NCBI GenBank assembly: GCA_046703545.1
Contig: JBJKSX010000014.1
Coordinates: 1-34,521 of the forward strand
Direction of reading: 5' to 3'
Length of the DNA stretch: 34,521 nucleotides
From: JAJZOM01 sp046703545
Lineage (GTDB): Archaea; Thermoplasmatota; Thermoplasmata; Thermoplasmatales; Thermoplasmataceae
Shown: positions 1 to 7,946 of the stretch, piece by piece
Layout: the number at the start of each line of letters is the position of its first letter
Position numbering within the stretch: the first letter of the stretch is position 1
Position numbers and translations under genes: made by a program
Notes under the pieces: generated by a model
What the model was told of the DNA's origin: nothing
The model's input: the letters and a program-made list of their open reading frames with translations, nothing else
Database searches by the model: none

Positions 1-510
1 GTCTTTGATTTCGTCATGGACCGTGATGTTGAAGGGGCTGTCAAGTACCGGAATGAGACCGTTGAAAAAGTGAAGCGCGGCGACGAGTCCATATCAATGG
101 AGAGCCTCGTGATTTCCAGGTCTGTGAAGCCTTTTGACCAGTACAAGGATGAGGATTCGCTTGCAAATGTGCGGGTTGCAAAGAAACTGATAGAACAGGG
201 GGAGACCTTTATCCCTGGCATGAAAGTTTCTTGGATAGTGACAAACAGCAAGAGGTCCCCCCAGGAAGTTGAGCCCTTCATTGATGGCCAGGAATTCCAA
301 TCAAAGCCGGACTGGGATTATTATGCAAGAAGAGTGGAAGAGACCCTTGACAGGGTCCTTGAAGGCATTGCAGAGGATTATGGGTTCAACAGGAACAACC
401 AGGCAAACCTCATGCAGTTCACCTCCGGTGCAAAGATCCAGAAGAACAACGTCAAGAGAAAAACTTCAAAGGTGGAGTCGGACGAGAATCAGCAATCTAC
501 GCTGTTCTGA
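1..510 (+). CDS. polB: DNA polymerase B (family B replicative/repair polymerase), C-terminal part
   Basis: The reading frame is open from the first base, so only the last 169 residues of a longer protein are present. They match the C-terminal thumb region of archaeal family B DNA polymerases: a VFDFVMDRDVEGAVKYRN segment, the SLVISRSVKP stretch and the Y-A-R-R-V-E-E-T-L-D-R-V-L helix. The protein ends in QSTLF, which looks like a minimal PCNA-interacting (PIP) peptide following a lysine- and acid-rich linker. The enzyme would extend primers with the sliding clamp. Its stop lies 2 nt from the stop of the convergent dehydrogenase. The polymerase catalytic motifs lie outside the window, so the call rests on the thumb region and tail. 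Confidence 0.85.
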   Translation, partial: VFDFVMDRDVEGAVKYRNETVEKVKRGDESISMESLVISRSVKPFDQYKDEDSLANVRVAKKLIEQGETFIPGMKVSWIVTNSKRSPQEVEPFIDGQEFQSKPDWDYYARRVEETLDRVLEGIAEDYGFNRNNQANLMQFTSGAKIQKNNVKRKTSKVESDENQQSTLF

Positions 511-512
511 AA

Positions 513-1391
513 TCATTTCCGGTATTCAGAGACGTCCACAACATTCTCTGGCTTCCCATCCAGATATCTTCTGACGTTTGTGCAGGCCCTGATGAAGGCT
601 CCCTCCGCCGATTCCCTTGAGATGCCCCCTACGTGTGGCGTCAGCATTGCGTTGGAAGGTATGGGAAAAGCCACATCCGGCTCGTTCCACCATACATCTG
701 TGAGATACCAGACATCTTCGTGTTCTTTCAGGAAATCAAGCATGTCCTTCTCATCTACAATATCCGACCTTGCCATGTTCACTATGATTGAACCTTTGAA
801 CAGAGAAAGGAGAGGCCTGTTCACCATTCCATCTGTCTTCTTTGTCAGGGGAAGGGCCAGGAAGAGAACCTCACAGTTTTTCACCAGCTCTTCAGGAGAA
901 TCAATGAACCTGTCCACGTTGGAATCTTCCTTCACCGTCCTGGTGTACGCGTTCACTGTCATTCCAAGCGCTTTTGCAATTCTTGCTGCGCTCCTTCCAA
1001 TTCCCCCATGCCCGAGTATTCCAAGGGACATACCTGAAAGGGTCCTAACCCTGTCTTTCCTGTAGACCCCATTTCTTGTCTCCTCAGTGAACTGGAATAT
1101 TTTCTTCACGTGGGCTAGAATCATGGCAAATGCATGTTCGGCAACAGGGTCAGAGAATGCTCCGGCATTGCTGCAAAGGATAACTCCATCCTTCAGTTTT
1201 CCGAAATCCAGGTGATCCACTCCTGCACTCACAGTCTGAATCATTTTGACCCTGCCAGTGGGTACGAATGTATGGAGAACAATTTGAATATCGGCGTCGT
1301 CAGGCTGGTTTGCGGTGACCTCCAGCCCGGTTATCCTGGAGCATTTCTCAATGACTTCAGGACTCACATCGCGTAGAATTGTGGCTTTCAC
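513..1391 (-). CDS. D-isomer-specific 2-hydroxyacid dehydrogenase (NAD(P)-dependent)
   Basis: The protein is about 292 residues. It has the Rossmann motif GILGHGGIG for NAD(P), followed by MARSDIVDE (substrate-binding Arg), a WWNEPD acidic residue and TPHVGG with the catalytic His. This is the Arg/Glu/His set of the D-2-hydroxyacid dehydrogenase family (glyoxylate, hydroxypyruvate or D-lactate type reductases); the substrate cannot be told. An ATG at 1409 opens the frame, but a TATA-like element at 1412-1419 (minus strand) lies too close to it. That element is about 25 nt from the GTG at 1391, which gives a normal N-terminus (VKATILRDVSPE), so I prefer 1391 and a leaderless mRNA. It is divergent from the geranylgeranyl reductase gene. 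Confidence 0.85.
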   Translation of the reverse strand: MKATILRDVSPEVIEKCSRITGLEVTANQPDDADIQIVLHTFVPTGRVKMIQTVSAGVDHLDFGKLKDGVILCSNAGAFSDPVAEHAFAMILAHVKKIFQFTEETRNGVYRKDRVRTLSGMSLGILGHGGIGRSAARIAKALGMTVNAYTRTVKEDSNVDRFIDSPEELVKNCEVLFLALPLTKKTDGMVNRPLLSLFKGSIIVNMARSDIVDEKDMLDFLKEHEDVWYLTDVWWNEPDVAFPIPSNAMLTPHVGGISRESAEGAFIRACTNVRRYLDGKPENVVDVSEYRK

Positions 1392-1411
1392 AGCGAAAAA
1401 TGGCATCATGG

Positions 1412-1419
1412 ATTAAAAT
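1412..1419 (-). promoter_or_regulatory. TATA-like box of the 2-hydroxyacid dehydrogenase gene
   Basis: The minus-strand sequence reads ATTTTAAT, centred about 25 nt upstream of the GTG at 1391. That spacing predicts transcription beginning at or next to the GTG and argues against the upstream ATG codons at 1409 and 1406. Confidence 0.45.
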
Positions 1420-1490
1420 CTTTCACAAAGAAAGGGGCCGATGTCCTAGGATTCTCACATGTCAGCCATGGGAAGAAATGTGGCTTAAAC

Positions 1491-1498
1491 TTTTAAAT
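1491..1498 (+). promoter_or_regulatory. TATA box of the geranylgeranyl reductase gene
   Basis: TTTTAAAT is centred near 1494.5. About 26 nt downstream is position 1520, next to the GTG at 1518. This supports a leaderless start there rather than the TTG at 1512. Confidence 0.5.
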
Positions 1499-1517
1499 CG
1501 GATAACACTTCTTGGAT

Positions 1518-2648
1518 GTGAAGGATGCCATAATTGTAGGTTCAGGCCCATCGGGCTCTTACCTGAGCTATCTCCTTTCAAGCAAAGGCTATGATGTGCT
1601 GAATCTTGAGGAGCATCCGGAGATAGGGAGACCCGCTGATTGCACCGGAGTGGTGACAGGGAGGGTCTTCAAATATGTCAGGAGCAAGTCCATAGCCAAC
1701 AGAGTGTCAGGGGCCAATATATTCTTCCCCGATGCGGATCCCATGCACATTCAGAAGGCAGATGAGACAATTGTGATCTACCGGGATGCCTTTGACAAGG
1801 ATGTTTCCTCCATGGCAATAGATGCAGGCACCCAGGTTAGCCTCAATTCCAGAGTCACAAAAGCCAAAGTTTCCGCCAGCCACGCAGAGGTCACGTACAG
1901 GGAAAATGGAAATCTGAGGTCTGAGCAGGCCAGGGTGGTGGTTGGAGCAGATGGGGCAAACAGTGTGGTCAGGAAAGACATCTATGCCGAAAAGCCGAAG
2001 CGGATTGTGAGCACGTACCAGGTGGACTCTGCTTTCCGAATGGATGATCAGGACAGCGTGTCGGTATACCTTGGGTCTAGAACTTCAAAGGGATTCTTTG
2101 CGTGGGCAGTACCCACAGGAAACATATCCAGGATTGGCACAGGAACCATCGGATCGGGCGCCAGATCATACTACGATGCCCTTTCAGAATATTTCCCCAT
2201 GGACAGGGTGGTAGGAGTAAACGGAGCCCCCATACCAATTGCTTACCTCAGGAGGACATTCAGCCACAGGTCGCTCCTCGTAGGGGATGCGGGGGGCATA
2301 GTCAAGCCACTGACCGGCGGAGGCATATACACTGGTATAGTGTCAGCAAAACATGCAGCCAGAGCCTTGGATCAGGCCTTCCAGAAGGAAGATTACAGCG
2401 CAGGCTTCCTTTCCAGGTACCAGAAATACTGGAAATCTGAGATTGGGAGGGAGTTGTGGCTGGACGGCATAGTGCAGAGATTCTTTGCCAGCCTCAGCGA
2501 TCGTGGATTGAAAGCAGTCTACAATGTCCTTTCATCAAAAAGCGTCAAGGACACCATCAATGAAGTTGGAGACATAGATTATCCTTCAAAGCTTGTCCTT
2601 TCAGTTGTCGCAAGGCATCCATTCATCTTGTTCAACGCTTTTGCTTGA
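1518..2648 (+). CDS. geranylgeranyl reductase family protein (archaeal lipid saturation)
   Basis: An FAD-dependent oxidoreductase of about 376 residues that saturates the geranylgeranyl chains of archaeal membrane lipids or related isoprenoids. The N-terminal dinucleotide-binding motif IIVGSGPSGS is followed by EIGRPADCTGVV, the cysteine-containing signature of geranylgeranyl reductases. A second FAD motif, GDAGGIVKPLTGGGIYTG, lies about two thirds along. Length and motif order match the digeranylgeranylglycerophospholipid reductase family. It could act instead on quinone side chains, which would fit the menaquinone genes elsewhere in the window. The TTG at 1512 is in frame, but the TATA box at 1491-1498 points to the GTG at 1518. 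Confidence 0.85.
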   Translation: MKDAIIVGSGPSGSYLSYLLSSKGYDVLNLEEHPEIGRPADCTGVVTGRVFKYVRSKSIANRVSGANIFFPDADPMHIQKADETIVIYRDAFDKDVSSMAIDAGTQVSLNSRVTKAKVSASHAEVTYRENGNLRSEQARVVVGADGANSVVRKDIYAEKPKRIVSTYQVDSAFRMDDQDSVSVYLGSRTSKGFFAWAVPTGNISRIGTGTIGSGARSYYDALSEYFPMDRVVGVNGAPIPIAYLRRTFSHRSLLVGDAGGIVKPLTGGGIYTGIVSAKHAARALDQAFQKEDYSAGFLSRYQKYWKSEIGRELWLDGIVQRFFASLSDRGLKAVYNVLSSKSVKDTINEVGDIDYPSKLVLSVVARHPFILFNAFA

Positions 2649-2664
2649 TGGTAGGCAACAACTG

Positions 2665-2674
2665 TTAATTATTA
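2665..2674 (+). promoter_or_regulatory. TATA box of the first DMT transporter
   Basis: TTAATTATTA is centred about 30 nt before the ATG at 2700, predicting a leaderless or nearly leaderless transcript. Confidence 0.45.
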
Positions 2675-2699
2675 CCGTGAATTTCCAATAAAAACAAAC

Positions 2700-3599
2700 A
2701 TGGACCGAAAGATCATCTACATGGGACTTCTGCTTCTGGTTACTTTCTTCTGGGGAGTAACCTTTCCAGTGATCAAGGTGGCCCTCACATTCATTGGTCC
2801 CGGCCCATTTCTGGCTCTCAGGTTCCTGGCAGCCACGGCTATGATGGCTGCCCTTCTCAGGAAGGGAAAGGGGCTGCTTTCTCCAGTCAACATAAAACAT
2901 GGCCTCATCGCAGGCTTCCTCCTGTTCCTGGGATACTATTTCCAGACTGTTGGGCTCCAGTACACCAGCGCGGCCGCTTCAGGAATCATTACAGGGGCCT
3001 ATGTGGTTCTGCTCCCGATAATTTCCTACATCTACCTGAAGACCAAAGTGTCCTTCATGGATATTGTTGCCTCCGCAATCGCTTTCGGCGGGCTTGCGCT
3101 AATGTCGCTTGGGTCACTTGGCAGCCTGGGGACCCAGTTTGGGGACATTCTGACACTTGTCTGTGCCCTGGCTTACGCACTGCAGATAGCCTATGTTTCA
3201 AAATACTCCAGGGGAATTGATTCATCCACATTCACCTTCTACCAGATTGCAGCCGTGACAGTGTTCTCGGCAATATCCATACCGTTCACTCCGGGCGGTT
3301 TTGGAACCATAAACAATTACGTCATATTCGCCCTCATTTTCACGGCAATCTTCGGCAGCGTATTCGGATATTATGTAAGCACGGTGGCATTGATCTATGT
3401 GGAACCAACCGCTGCGGGCATTATATTTGTAGGGGAGCCAATATTTGCTGCCCTGGCTGCGGTCATATTCGCCCACGAGAAACTGGGCCTTTATGTTGTA
3501 TTGGGCGGGGCTGTAATGATATTCGCAATGTTCATGACTTCTTATGACAAGTACAGGCAGAGCAGACGGAATGCCATGCCACAGAACGGGAATGACTAG
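2700..3599 (+). CDS. DMT superfamily (EamA-type) transporter
   Basis: A 299-residue integral membrane protein with about ten hydrophobic helices and the two-fold EamA repeat. The first repeat starts LLLVTFFWGVTFPVIKVAL and the second contains VEPTAAGIIFVGEPIFAALAAVIFAHE, both typical of drug/metabolite exporters. The substrate cannot be inferred. The C-terminus is short, basic and cytoplasmic. Its TAG stop shares bases with the TAG stop of the opposing TGT gene inside the palindrome CTAG at 3596-3599, so no terminator fits between them. Two other DMT-like genes in the window are distant paralogues, not tandem copies. Confidence 0.85.
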   Translation: MDRKIIYMGLLLLVTFFWGVTFPVIKVALTFIGPGPFLALRFLAATAMMAALLRKGKGLLSPVNIKHGLIAGFLLFLGYYFQTVGLQYTSAAASGIITGAYVVLLPIISYIYLKTKVSFMDIVASAIAFGGLALMSLGSLGSLGTQFGDILTLVCALAYALQIAYVSKYSRGIDSSTFTFYQIAAVTVFSAISIPFTPGGFGTINNYVIFALIFTAIFGSVFGYYVSTVALIYVEPTAAGIIFVGEPIFAALAAVIFAHEKLGLYVVLGGAVMIFAMFMTSYDKYRQSRRNAMPQNGND

Positions 3600-5509
3600 A
3601 GCTCGGTTTCCTCGTCTTTGCTCTTCTGCAGAACTCCCTTGTGCACCTTGACGGCTACACCCGAACTGAAGTGTGGGATTTCCTTTCCTGAAAGCACGCT
3701 CTTGCCAACAGCCATAAGCCTGTCATCCTTGTCAACAACCAACACTTCATTGCCAGCTGTTATGCCCTCAAAACACTGGGTGATAAATTTGAAGAAAACA
3801 TTGAACCCTTTTGAGTTGAACTCGGCACTGTCGTCTGTGACAATCACCCTGTGTTCTGGGAATTTGGCCGTGGAATGCAGCCTTCTGGCACCTTCAACGC
3901 TCAAAGTGAAGAATCCGTCGTGTGCCCTCAGGGTTCCAAGAAGTTCTCCATCAAGGTACACGCCCCTGATCCTTCCGGTTTTTCTGGACCTTGTCACACT
4001 GGTGCCATCCGGGAACAGTCTATTTCCGTAGCCCATGCCAAACTGGTAATCGGCCACCCTCCTCACCTTACTGAGGTCAAAATCTCTTTTTTTCTCGGTA
4101 GAGAGTTCTATTTTGCTGATGTCGGTCAGGGCAGGGACTTCAGCACCATCTTTGAACCCACTGGTGATTAGCTGTTCCACGGGATAGGTTTCATCAAGCT
4201 CCAGGGGTACCAGTGAGTCCTGCCACTGAAGCATGAAAGGCCGGTCTGAATGTTCATACACATTCTTGAATTTCTCCTGGTGAGGCCTTCCTGGGTGCCA
4301 GTGCTCCTCGCCCAGAATAACTGGTTTCCCAGTAGATGATTCTTCCACACTCCTAGAGAATGATTCAAGCCTCCTTATGTAAGGTGTGCTGTCTGTGTAC
4401 CTGTCAAAATAGAAGAAGCTGCTTCTCTTGGAAAGGTCCTCGTACTTCTCCAGTATGTCTGAATATTCAAGGATCCTCTTGTACGCCCTGAAAAGGTAGG
4501 GGTGGGATCTCGCCTTTGATTCAACGTACTGCCAGAGTGTCTGCTGTGCAATTCTCTCCCTTATCTCATGAAGTTCATTGAATATGGCGCCAAGATTGTG
4601 CAGGGAAAGAAGCCTGCTCCTTTCCTCGGCGGGCATCTGTTTCAGTTCCTGCACCGTGACTTTGCCATAGATCGGGCTCCATCTCGGGAGCGAATAGATC
4701 TTGCTCAGGTCCCTTGAGCCGTCAGAGAAGAGCATTCTCCCATCCCTGGCATATTTTACGTATGATGCAGAATCAAAGAGATCCACACCGAGCAGCACTG
4801 CCATGGGCATGAACATTGGATGGCCTCCCCCAAAGAGGTGAATTGGCTTTGAGAATCCGGCATTGATCTTTGAGTTGATTATTATGTCCACCAGTGCATC
4901 ATAGCGGTAGTTCTCCAGAAGTGGAACAACTCCGCCTATGGGGAGATAGCCTGCCTGGGAAGAACTCATGAGCTCTGCTGACATGCTTCTGAGGTCATTG
5001 TAGGTGGAACCCTGGATTGGGCCGGCAATTATGGTGTCTTCAATGCCATCCGGCAGGTCCATCATCCTTGAATGGGTTTCGAGGACTGCATGTTTTGCCT
5101 GCTCATATGTGAAATGAGGTTCTGAAAAGATATCCAGAATTGTTGAAATGTCGCTTCCGATCTTCCTCTGGAAATCCACTATTTCAAGGTTGGTGTATTC
5201 AACGTCAGAATATACGTGGCTCTGGAACGTCCCTGAATCAGTCATTATGGGCCCGTCAAAGCCAATAAGGGCGTGGACCCCTTCTCTTTCAGCTTTTTCC
5301 CTGAGTTTCTCATTTCTCCTGATAATGTAACTGTTTGTGATGAAAGCCTGTGCCCCCAGTGCTGTCATTTCCCCAATCTTCAGGGTTGCAATGTTGGGAT
5401 TGATCACAGGAAGTATGGTTGGGGTCTCGATCACACCGTGGTGAGTCCTGAATTTTGCTGTCCTTGACAGGCCGTCCTTGCCTGTCACTTCAAAATTTAT
5501 TTCTGGCAA
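3596..5509 (-). CDS. tgtA: archaeosine tRNA-guanine transglycosylase, zinc-site residues missing
   Basis: This 637-residue enzyme exchanges guanine for preQ0 in the tRNA D-arm, the first tRNA-bound step of archaeosine synthesis. The catalytic domain shows FDGPIMTDSGTFQ (D91), GPIQGSTYNDLR and GVDLFDSASY (nucleophile region, D243/D246). The C-terminal 80 residues form a PUA RNA-binding domain (HRVIVTDDSAEF through GVAVKVHKGVLQK). Oddly, the family's CxCxxC zinc motif, normally just before the TPEELREMP-like segment, reads RWSPIY at 276-281. Only the histidine (LSLHNL, H304) remains, and the whole protein has one cysteine. The start is TTG, 15 nt after the ABCE1 stop, with AAGGA upstream, so it is the last gene of a minus-strand operon. 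Confidence 0.92.
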   Translation of the reverse strand: MPEINFEVTGKDGLSRTAKFRTHHGVIETPTILPVINPNIATLKIGEMTALGAQAFITNSYIIRRNEKLREKAEREGVHALIGFDGPIMTDSGTFQSHVYSDVEYTNLEIVDFQRKIGSDISTILDIFSEPHFTYEQAKHAVLETHSRMMDLPDGIEDTIIAGPIQGSTYNDLRSMSAELMSSSQAGYLPIGGVVPLLENYRYDALVDIIINSKINAGFSKPIHLFGGGHPMFMPMAVLLGVDLFDSASYVKYARDGRMLFSDGSRDLSKIYSLPRWSPIYGKVTVQELKQMPAEERSRLLSLHNLGAIFNELHEIRERIAQQTLWQYVESKARSHPYLFRAYKRILEYSDILEKYEDLSKRSSFFYFDRYTDSTPYIRRLESFSRSVEESSTGKPVILGEEHWHPGRPHQEKFKNVYEHSDRPFMLQWQDSLVPLELDETYPVEQLITSGFKDGAEVPALTDISKIELSTEKKRDFDLSKVRRVADYQFGMGYGNRLFPDGTSVTRSRKTGRIRGVYLDGELLGTLRAHDGFFTLSVEGARRLHSTAKFPEHRVIVTDDSAEFNSKGFNVFFKFITQCFEGITAGNEVLVVDKDDRLMAVGKSVLSGKEIPHFSSGVAVKVHKGVLQKSKDEETEL

Positions 5510-5524
5510 TTCAGGTTCCTTAGC

Positions 5525-7297
5525 TCATTCCGAGTAATAATAATTCCCGGACTGGCGCTGGGATCTATCCAGCCTGCTGTCGATCTTGTTGATCCTTGGC
5601 CTCCTGGTGACCGCATCTCTCCTGAAAGTGACTCCTGCGCCCTTGAGGAAAAGGTTCATCCCCTCCTTCATGGAGATGGGCCCATGCGATTCTCCAGACA
5701 ATCCAGGTTCGCCGTCAAACACAATGAGTGCGTCAGATATGAGGTCGATGAAATATACATCGTGGTCAATCACAAATGCACTCTTCTTGTTGTTCTCCAT
5801 CACTCTCCTGATGATCCTGGCAGCGGACATCCTGTATGCACTGTCAAGATGGGCGGATGGCTCATCAAGTATGTACAGGTCAGCATCCATGGCAAGAGTC
5901 AGCGCTATGGAAACTCTTTGAAGCTCTCCCCCTGAAAGGTCCTGAACATTCAGGTCATAAAGGTTCTCCAGTTCAAGCGGCTGTATCACCTCGTTCTTGA
6001 TCAGGCCTGACTGCATTCTCTCCTTGAGTGCACCCGCAAGAAGTGTGAATACCGATCCATCGAAATCTGTTGATATGTACTGGGGCTTGTAGGAAATCTT
6101 GAGCGTTTCTGAAATTGAGCCGCTGTCCGGTTTTGTGACTCCCGCGAGGATCCTGGCAAAACTGGATTTTCCAAGTGCATTCCTGCCCAGGACTCCAATG
6201 ACTTCACCTGTCCTCATGACACCACTGTTGACTTTTAGCTGGAAGTCGCCAAGAGTCTGTTCCATATCGGTCCAGCTGGCCACCTCTGCGCCAGTGGCAC
6301 TTCTCCTGTCAGATTTTTCATGGAAGTCGATGGAGTAATTCCTCATCCTGACGTTTTCCTCCCTGAGGTAACCCTCCAGGAATGAGTTTATTGCTTTATT
6401 GCTGGTTCTCTGTTCGCTTATGATACCGTAAGTTCCAGTCTGCCCGTAGACTATGTGGACAGAATCTGCCATCCAGTCCATGAGGGCCAGGTCGTGTTCT
6501 ACAACCATCACTGTCTTTTCTTTGGACAGTTTCTGTATGATTCCCGCCACCCTGATTCTCTCTGCAACGTCAAGGTATGAAGACATTTCATCGAAAAGAT
6601 ATATGTCTGCTTCCTTCATGAGGGCTGTTGCGATTGCAAACCTCTGCAGTTCGCCTCCAGAACAGCTCTTGACATCCTTGTTGAGGGAAGCCTTCATGTT
6701 CAGCATTGTTGTGATCTCGTCAAATTTTCCCTGTGGATCATTCCTTTTGAGAATTTCTCCGATTTCTCCCTTGATCACCTTTGGAATGAGGTCCACGTTC
6801 TGGTCCTTCAGGACGGCTTTCTTGGAACCATCGTAAAGGCCCCTGAAATAATCGCCCATAACCGAGGTTGCATACTTTTCAACCACCGCTTCCTTCGATG
6901 CAGCTTCCTCATACTTCCCAAAATTGGGGACCTGGAGGCCTGCAAGAATTCTGAGCGTTGTGCTCTTTCCCATTCCATTCTGGCCAAGGAGGGCAGTGAC
7001 TTCTCCTCTGTTGAGTTCCGGAAGCGAATAAAGCCTGAATGAGTTCAAGGAATACTGGTGTGTAACCTCCTTGTTGAGCTCATCCGGAACGGTGACAATC
7101 TTTATTGCATTGAAGGGGCACCTGTGCACACATATGCCGCACCCTATGCAAAGTGGCTCATTGATGACCGCCTGGGAATCCTCTTCAGGAAATTCAATGG
7201 TGGGGGTCCCGCTTCTTACAGGCGGGCAATAATACTGGCACTCGTGGTTACACCTTTTGGGGTGGCACTTGTCCTGGTCGAGAATGGCGATGTGCAA
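5525..7297 (-). CDS. ABCE1/Rli1 ribosome-recycling ATPase
   Basis: A 590-residue twin-ATPase that splits ribosomes after termination and during initiation. The N-terminal ferredoxin-like domain has eight cysteines (C11, C16, C20, C24, C50, C53, C56, C60) for two 4Fe-4S clusters. NBD1 has Walker A GQNGMGKST (105-113), signature SGGELQR (213-219) and Walker B with D236-E237; NBD2 has Walker A GRNALGKSS (371-379), signature LSGGELQR and LYILDEPSAHLD. Both Walker A motifs depart from the usual GPNGxGK(S/T)T. NBD1 has M238 where the family has the proline of DEPSSYLD. The TTG start follows AGGTG by 5 nt, which overlaps the stop region of the upstream gene, suggesting translational coupling. Confidence 0.95.
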   Translation of the reverse strand: MHIAILDQDKCHPKRCNHECQYYCPPVRSGTPTIEFPEEDSQAVINEPLCIGCGICVHRCPFNAIKIVTVPDELNKEVTHQYSLNSFRLYSLPELNRGEVTALLGQNGMGKSTTLRILAGLQVPNFGKYEEAASKEAVVEKYATSVMGDYFRGLYDGSKKAVLKDQNVDLIPKVIKGEIGEILKRNDPQGKFDEITTMLNMKASLNKDVKSCSGGELQRFAIATALMKEADIYLFDEMSSYLDVAERIRVAGIIQKLSKEKTVMVVEHDLALMDWMADSVHIVYGQTGTYGIISEQRTSNKAINSFLEGYLREENVRMRNYSIDFHEKSDRRSATGAEVASWTDMEQTLGDFQLKVNSGVMRTGEVIGVLGRNALGKSSFARILAGVTKPDSGSISETLKISYKPQYISTDFDGSVFTLLAGALKERMQSGLIKNEVIQPLELENLYDLNVQDLSGGELQRVSIALTLAMDADLYILDEPSAHLDSAYRMSAARIIRRVMENNKKSAFVIDHDVYFIDLISDALIVFDGEPGLSGESHGPISMKEGMNLFLKGAGVTFRRDAVTRRPRINKIDSRLDRSQRQSGNYYYSE

Positions 7298-7305
7298 GAT
7301 AACAC

Positions 7306-7737
7306 CTAATTCATCTTCCAGTACTCTTCGGGAATGTCATCATAAATCTGGAAGGCCTCATCCTTCTCGATGGAGGTCTCCACAGTCTTGATCTTTGATA
7401 ACTCAATAATCCGGCCAACATTGAGTATCCAGTAGTGGATCCTCCACTCGCGGCCGTCATAGAGGGTGGTCTCTTCCCTTTCAGTCTGGAGCACACCGAT
7501 ATCTTCCATGGTGTAAAATGCGTCCCTGTCTTCGGGCTCAAGCATATTGTCAATTACCCTGTCATTGTATCCGAAAAAATTGATCAGATGCTCAGCGGCT
7601 TCAAAAGCCTCTTCCTGGCTCATGCTTCTGTTCTGAAGACTCAGACCCTTGCTGATAGCCATGGAAAGTTCCCCGATGTTTGTGAAATTTCTAGCGGATT
7701 CAAGATCCTTGGTTGTAATATCATCCTCTTCTGTCAT
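7306..7737 (-). CDS. small acidic conserved protein, possibly DUF6015 family
   Basis: A 143-residue, soluble, acidic protein of unknown function. Its first part is helical (ESARNFTNIGELSMAISKGL, then SQEEAFEAAEHLINFFGY). Its second half has a basic/aromatic WRIHYWILN segment and ends in DDIPEEYWKMN. It resembles, from memory only, a Thermoplasmata family of unknown function (DUF6015). The stop is 8 nt before the ABCE1 start, so it heads a three-gene operon with ABCE1 and TGT. The context suggests a role in translation or tRNA metabolism, but nothing in the sequence shows a catalytic site. Confidence 0.7.
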   Translation of the reverse strand: MTEEDDITTKDLESARNFTNIGELSMAISKGLSLQNRSMSQEEAFEAAEHLINFFGYNDRVIDNMLEPEDRDAFYTMEDIGVLQTEREETTLYDGREWRIHYWILNVGRIIELSKIKTVETSIEKDEAFQIYDDIPEEYWKMN

Positions 7738-7865
7738 GTTATGTCATCTATTCTGAATCTCTGAATTGAAAGTGATAAGTGAAAGTTACCTAATAAGCTT
7801 ATCTCACGAAAATCGAAATTGCTTTCCAAGCTGTAAAATGCGAAGTGAGAGAACTAGGTTCATAT

Positions 7866-7922
7866 AACCATGTATGGTTGGATATATCGGGCAAAATTTC
7901 CTGAAATGCATGTATTGCATTT
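7866..7922 (+). promoter_or_regulatory. folP promoter flanked by two small inverted repeats
   Basis: A TATA-like GGATATATC lies at about 7880-7887. Directly upstream is a perfect 6-bp inverted repeat, AACCAT/ATGGTT (7866-7871 and 7874-7879). At the predicted transcription start is a perfect 7-bp inverted repeat, AAATGCA/TGCATTT (7904-7910 and 7916-7922). Both positions suit regulator binding. The rest of the 209-nt divergent gap (7738-7946) holds no gene that I can support. Confidence 0.35.
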
Positions 7923-7946
7923 GTGGCATGATTTGATTTTGGGGGA

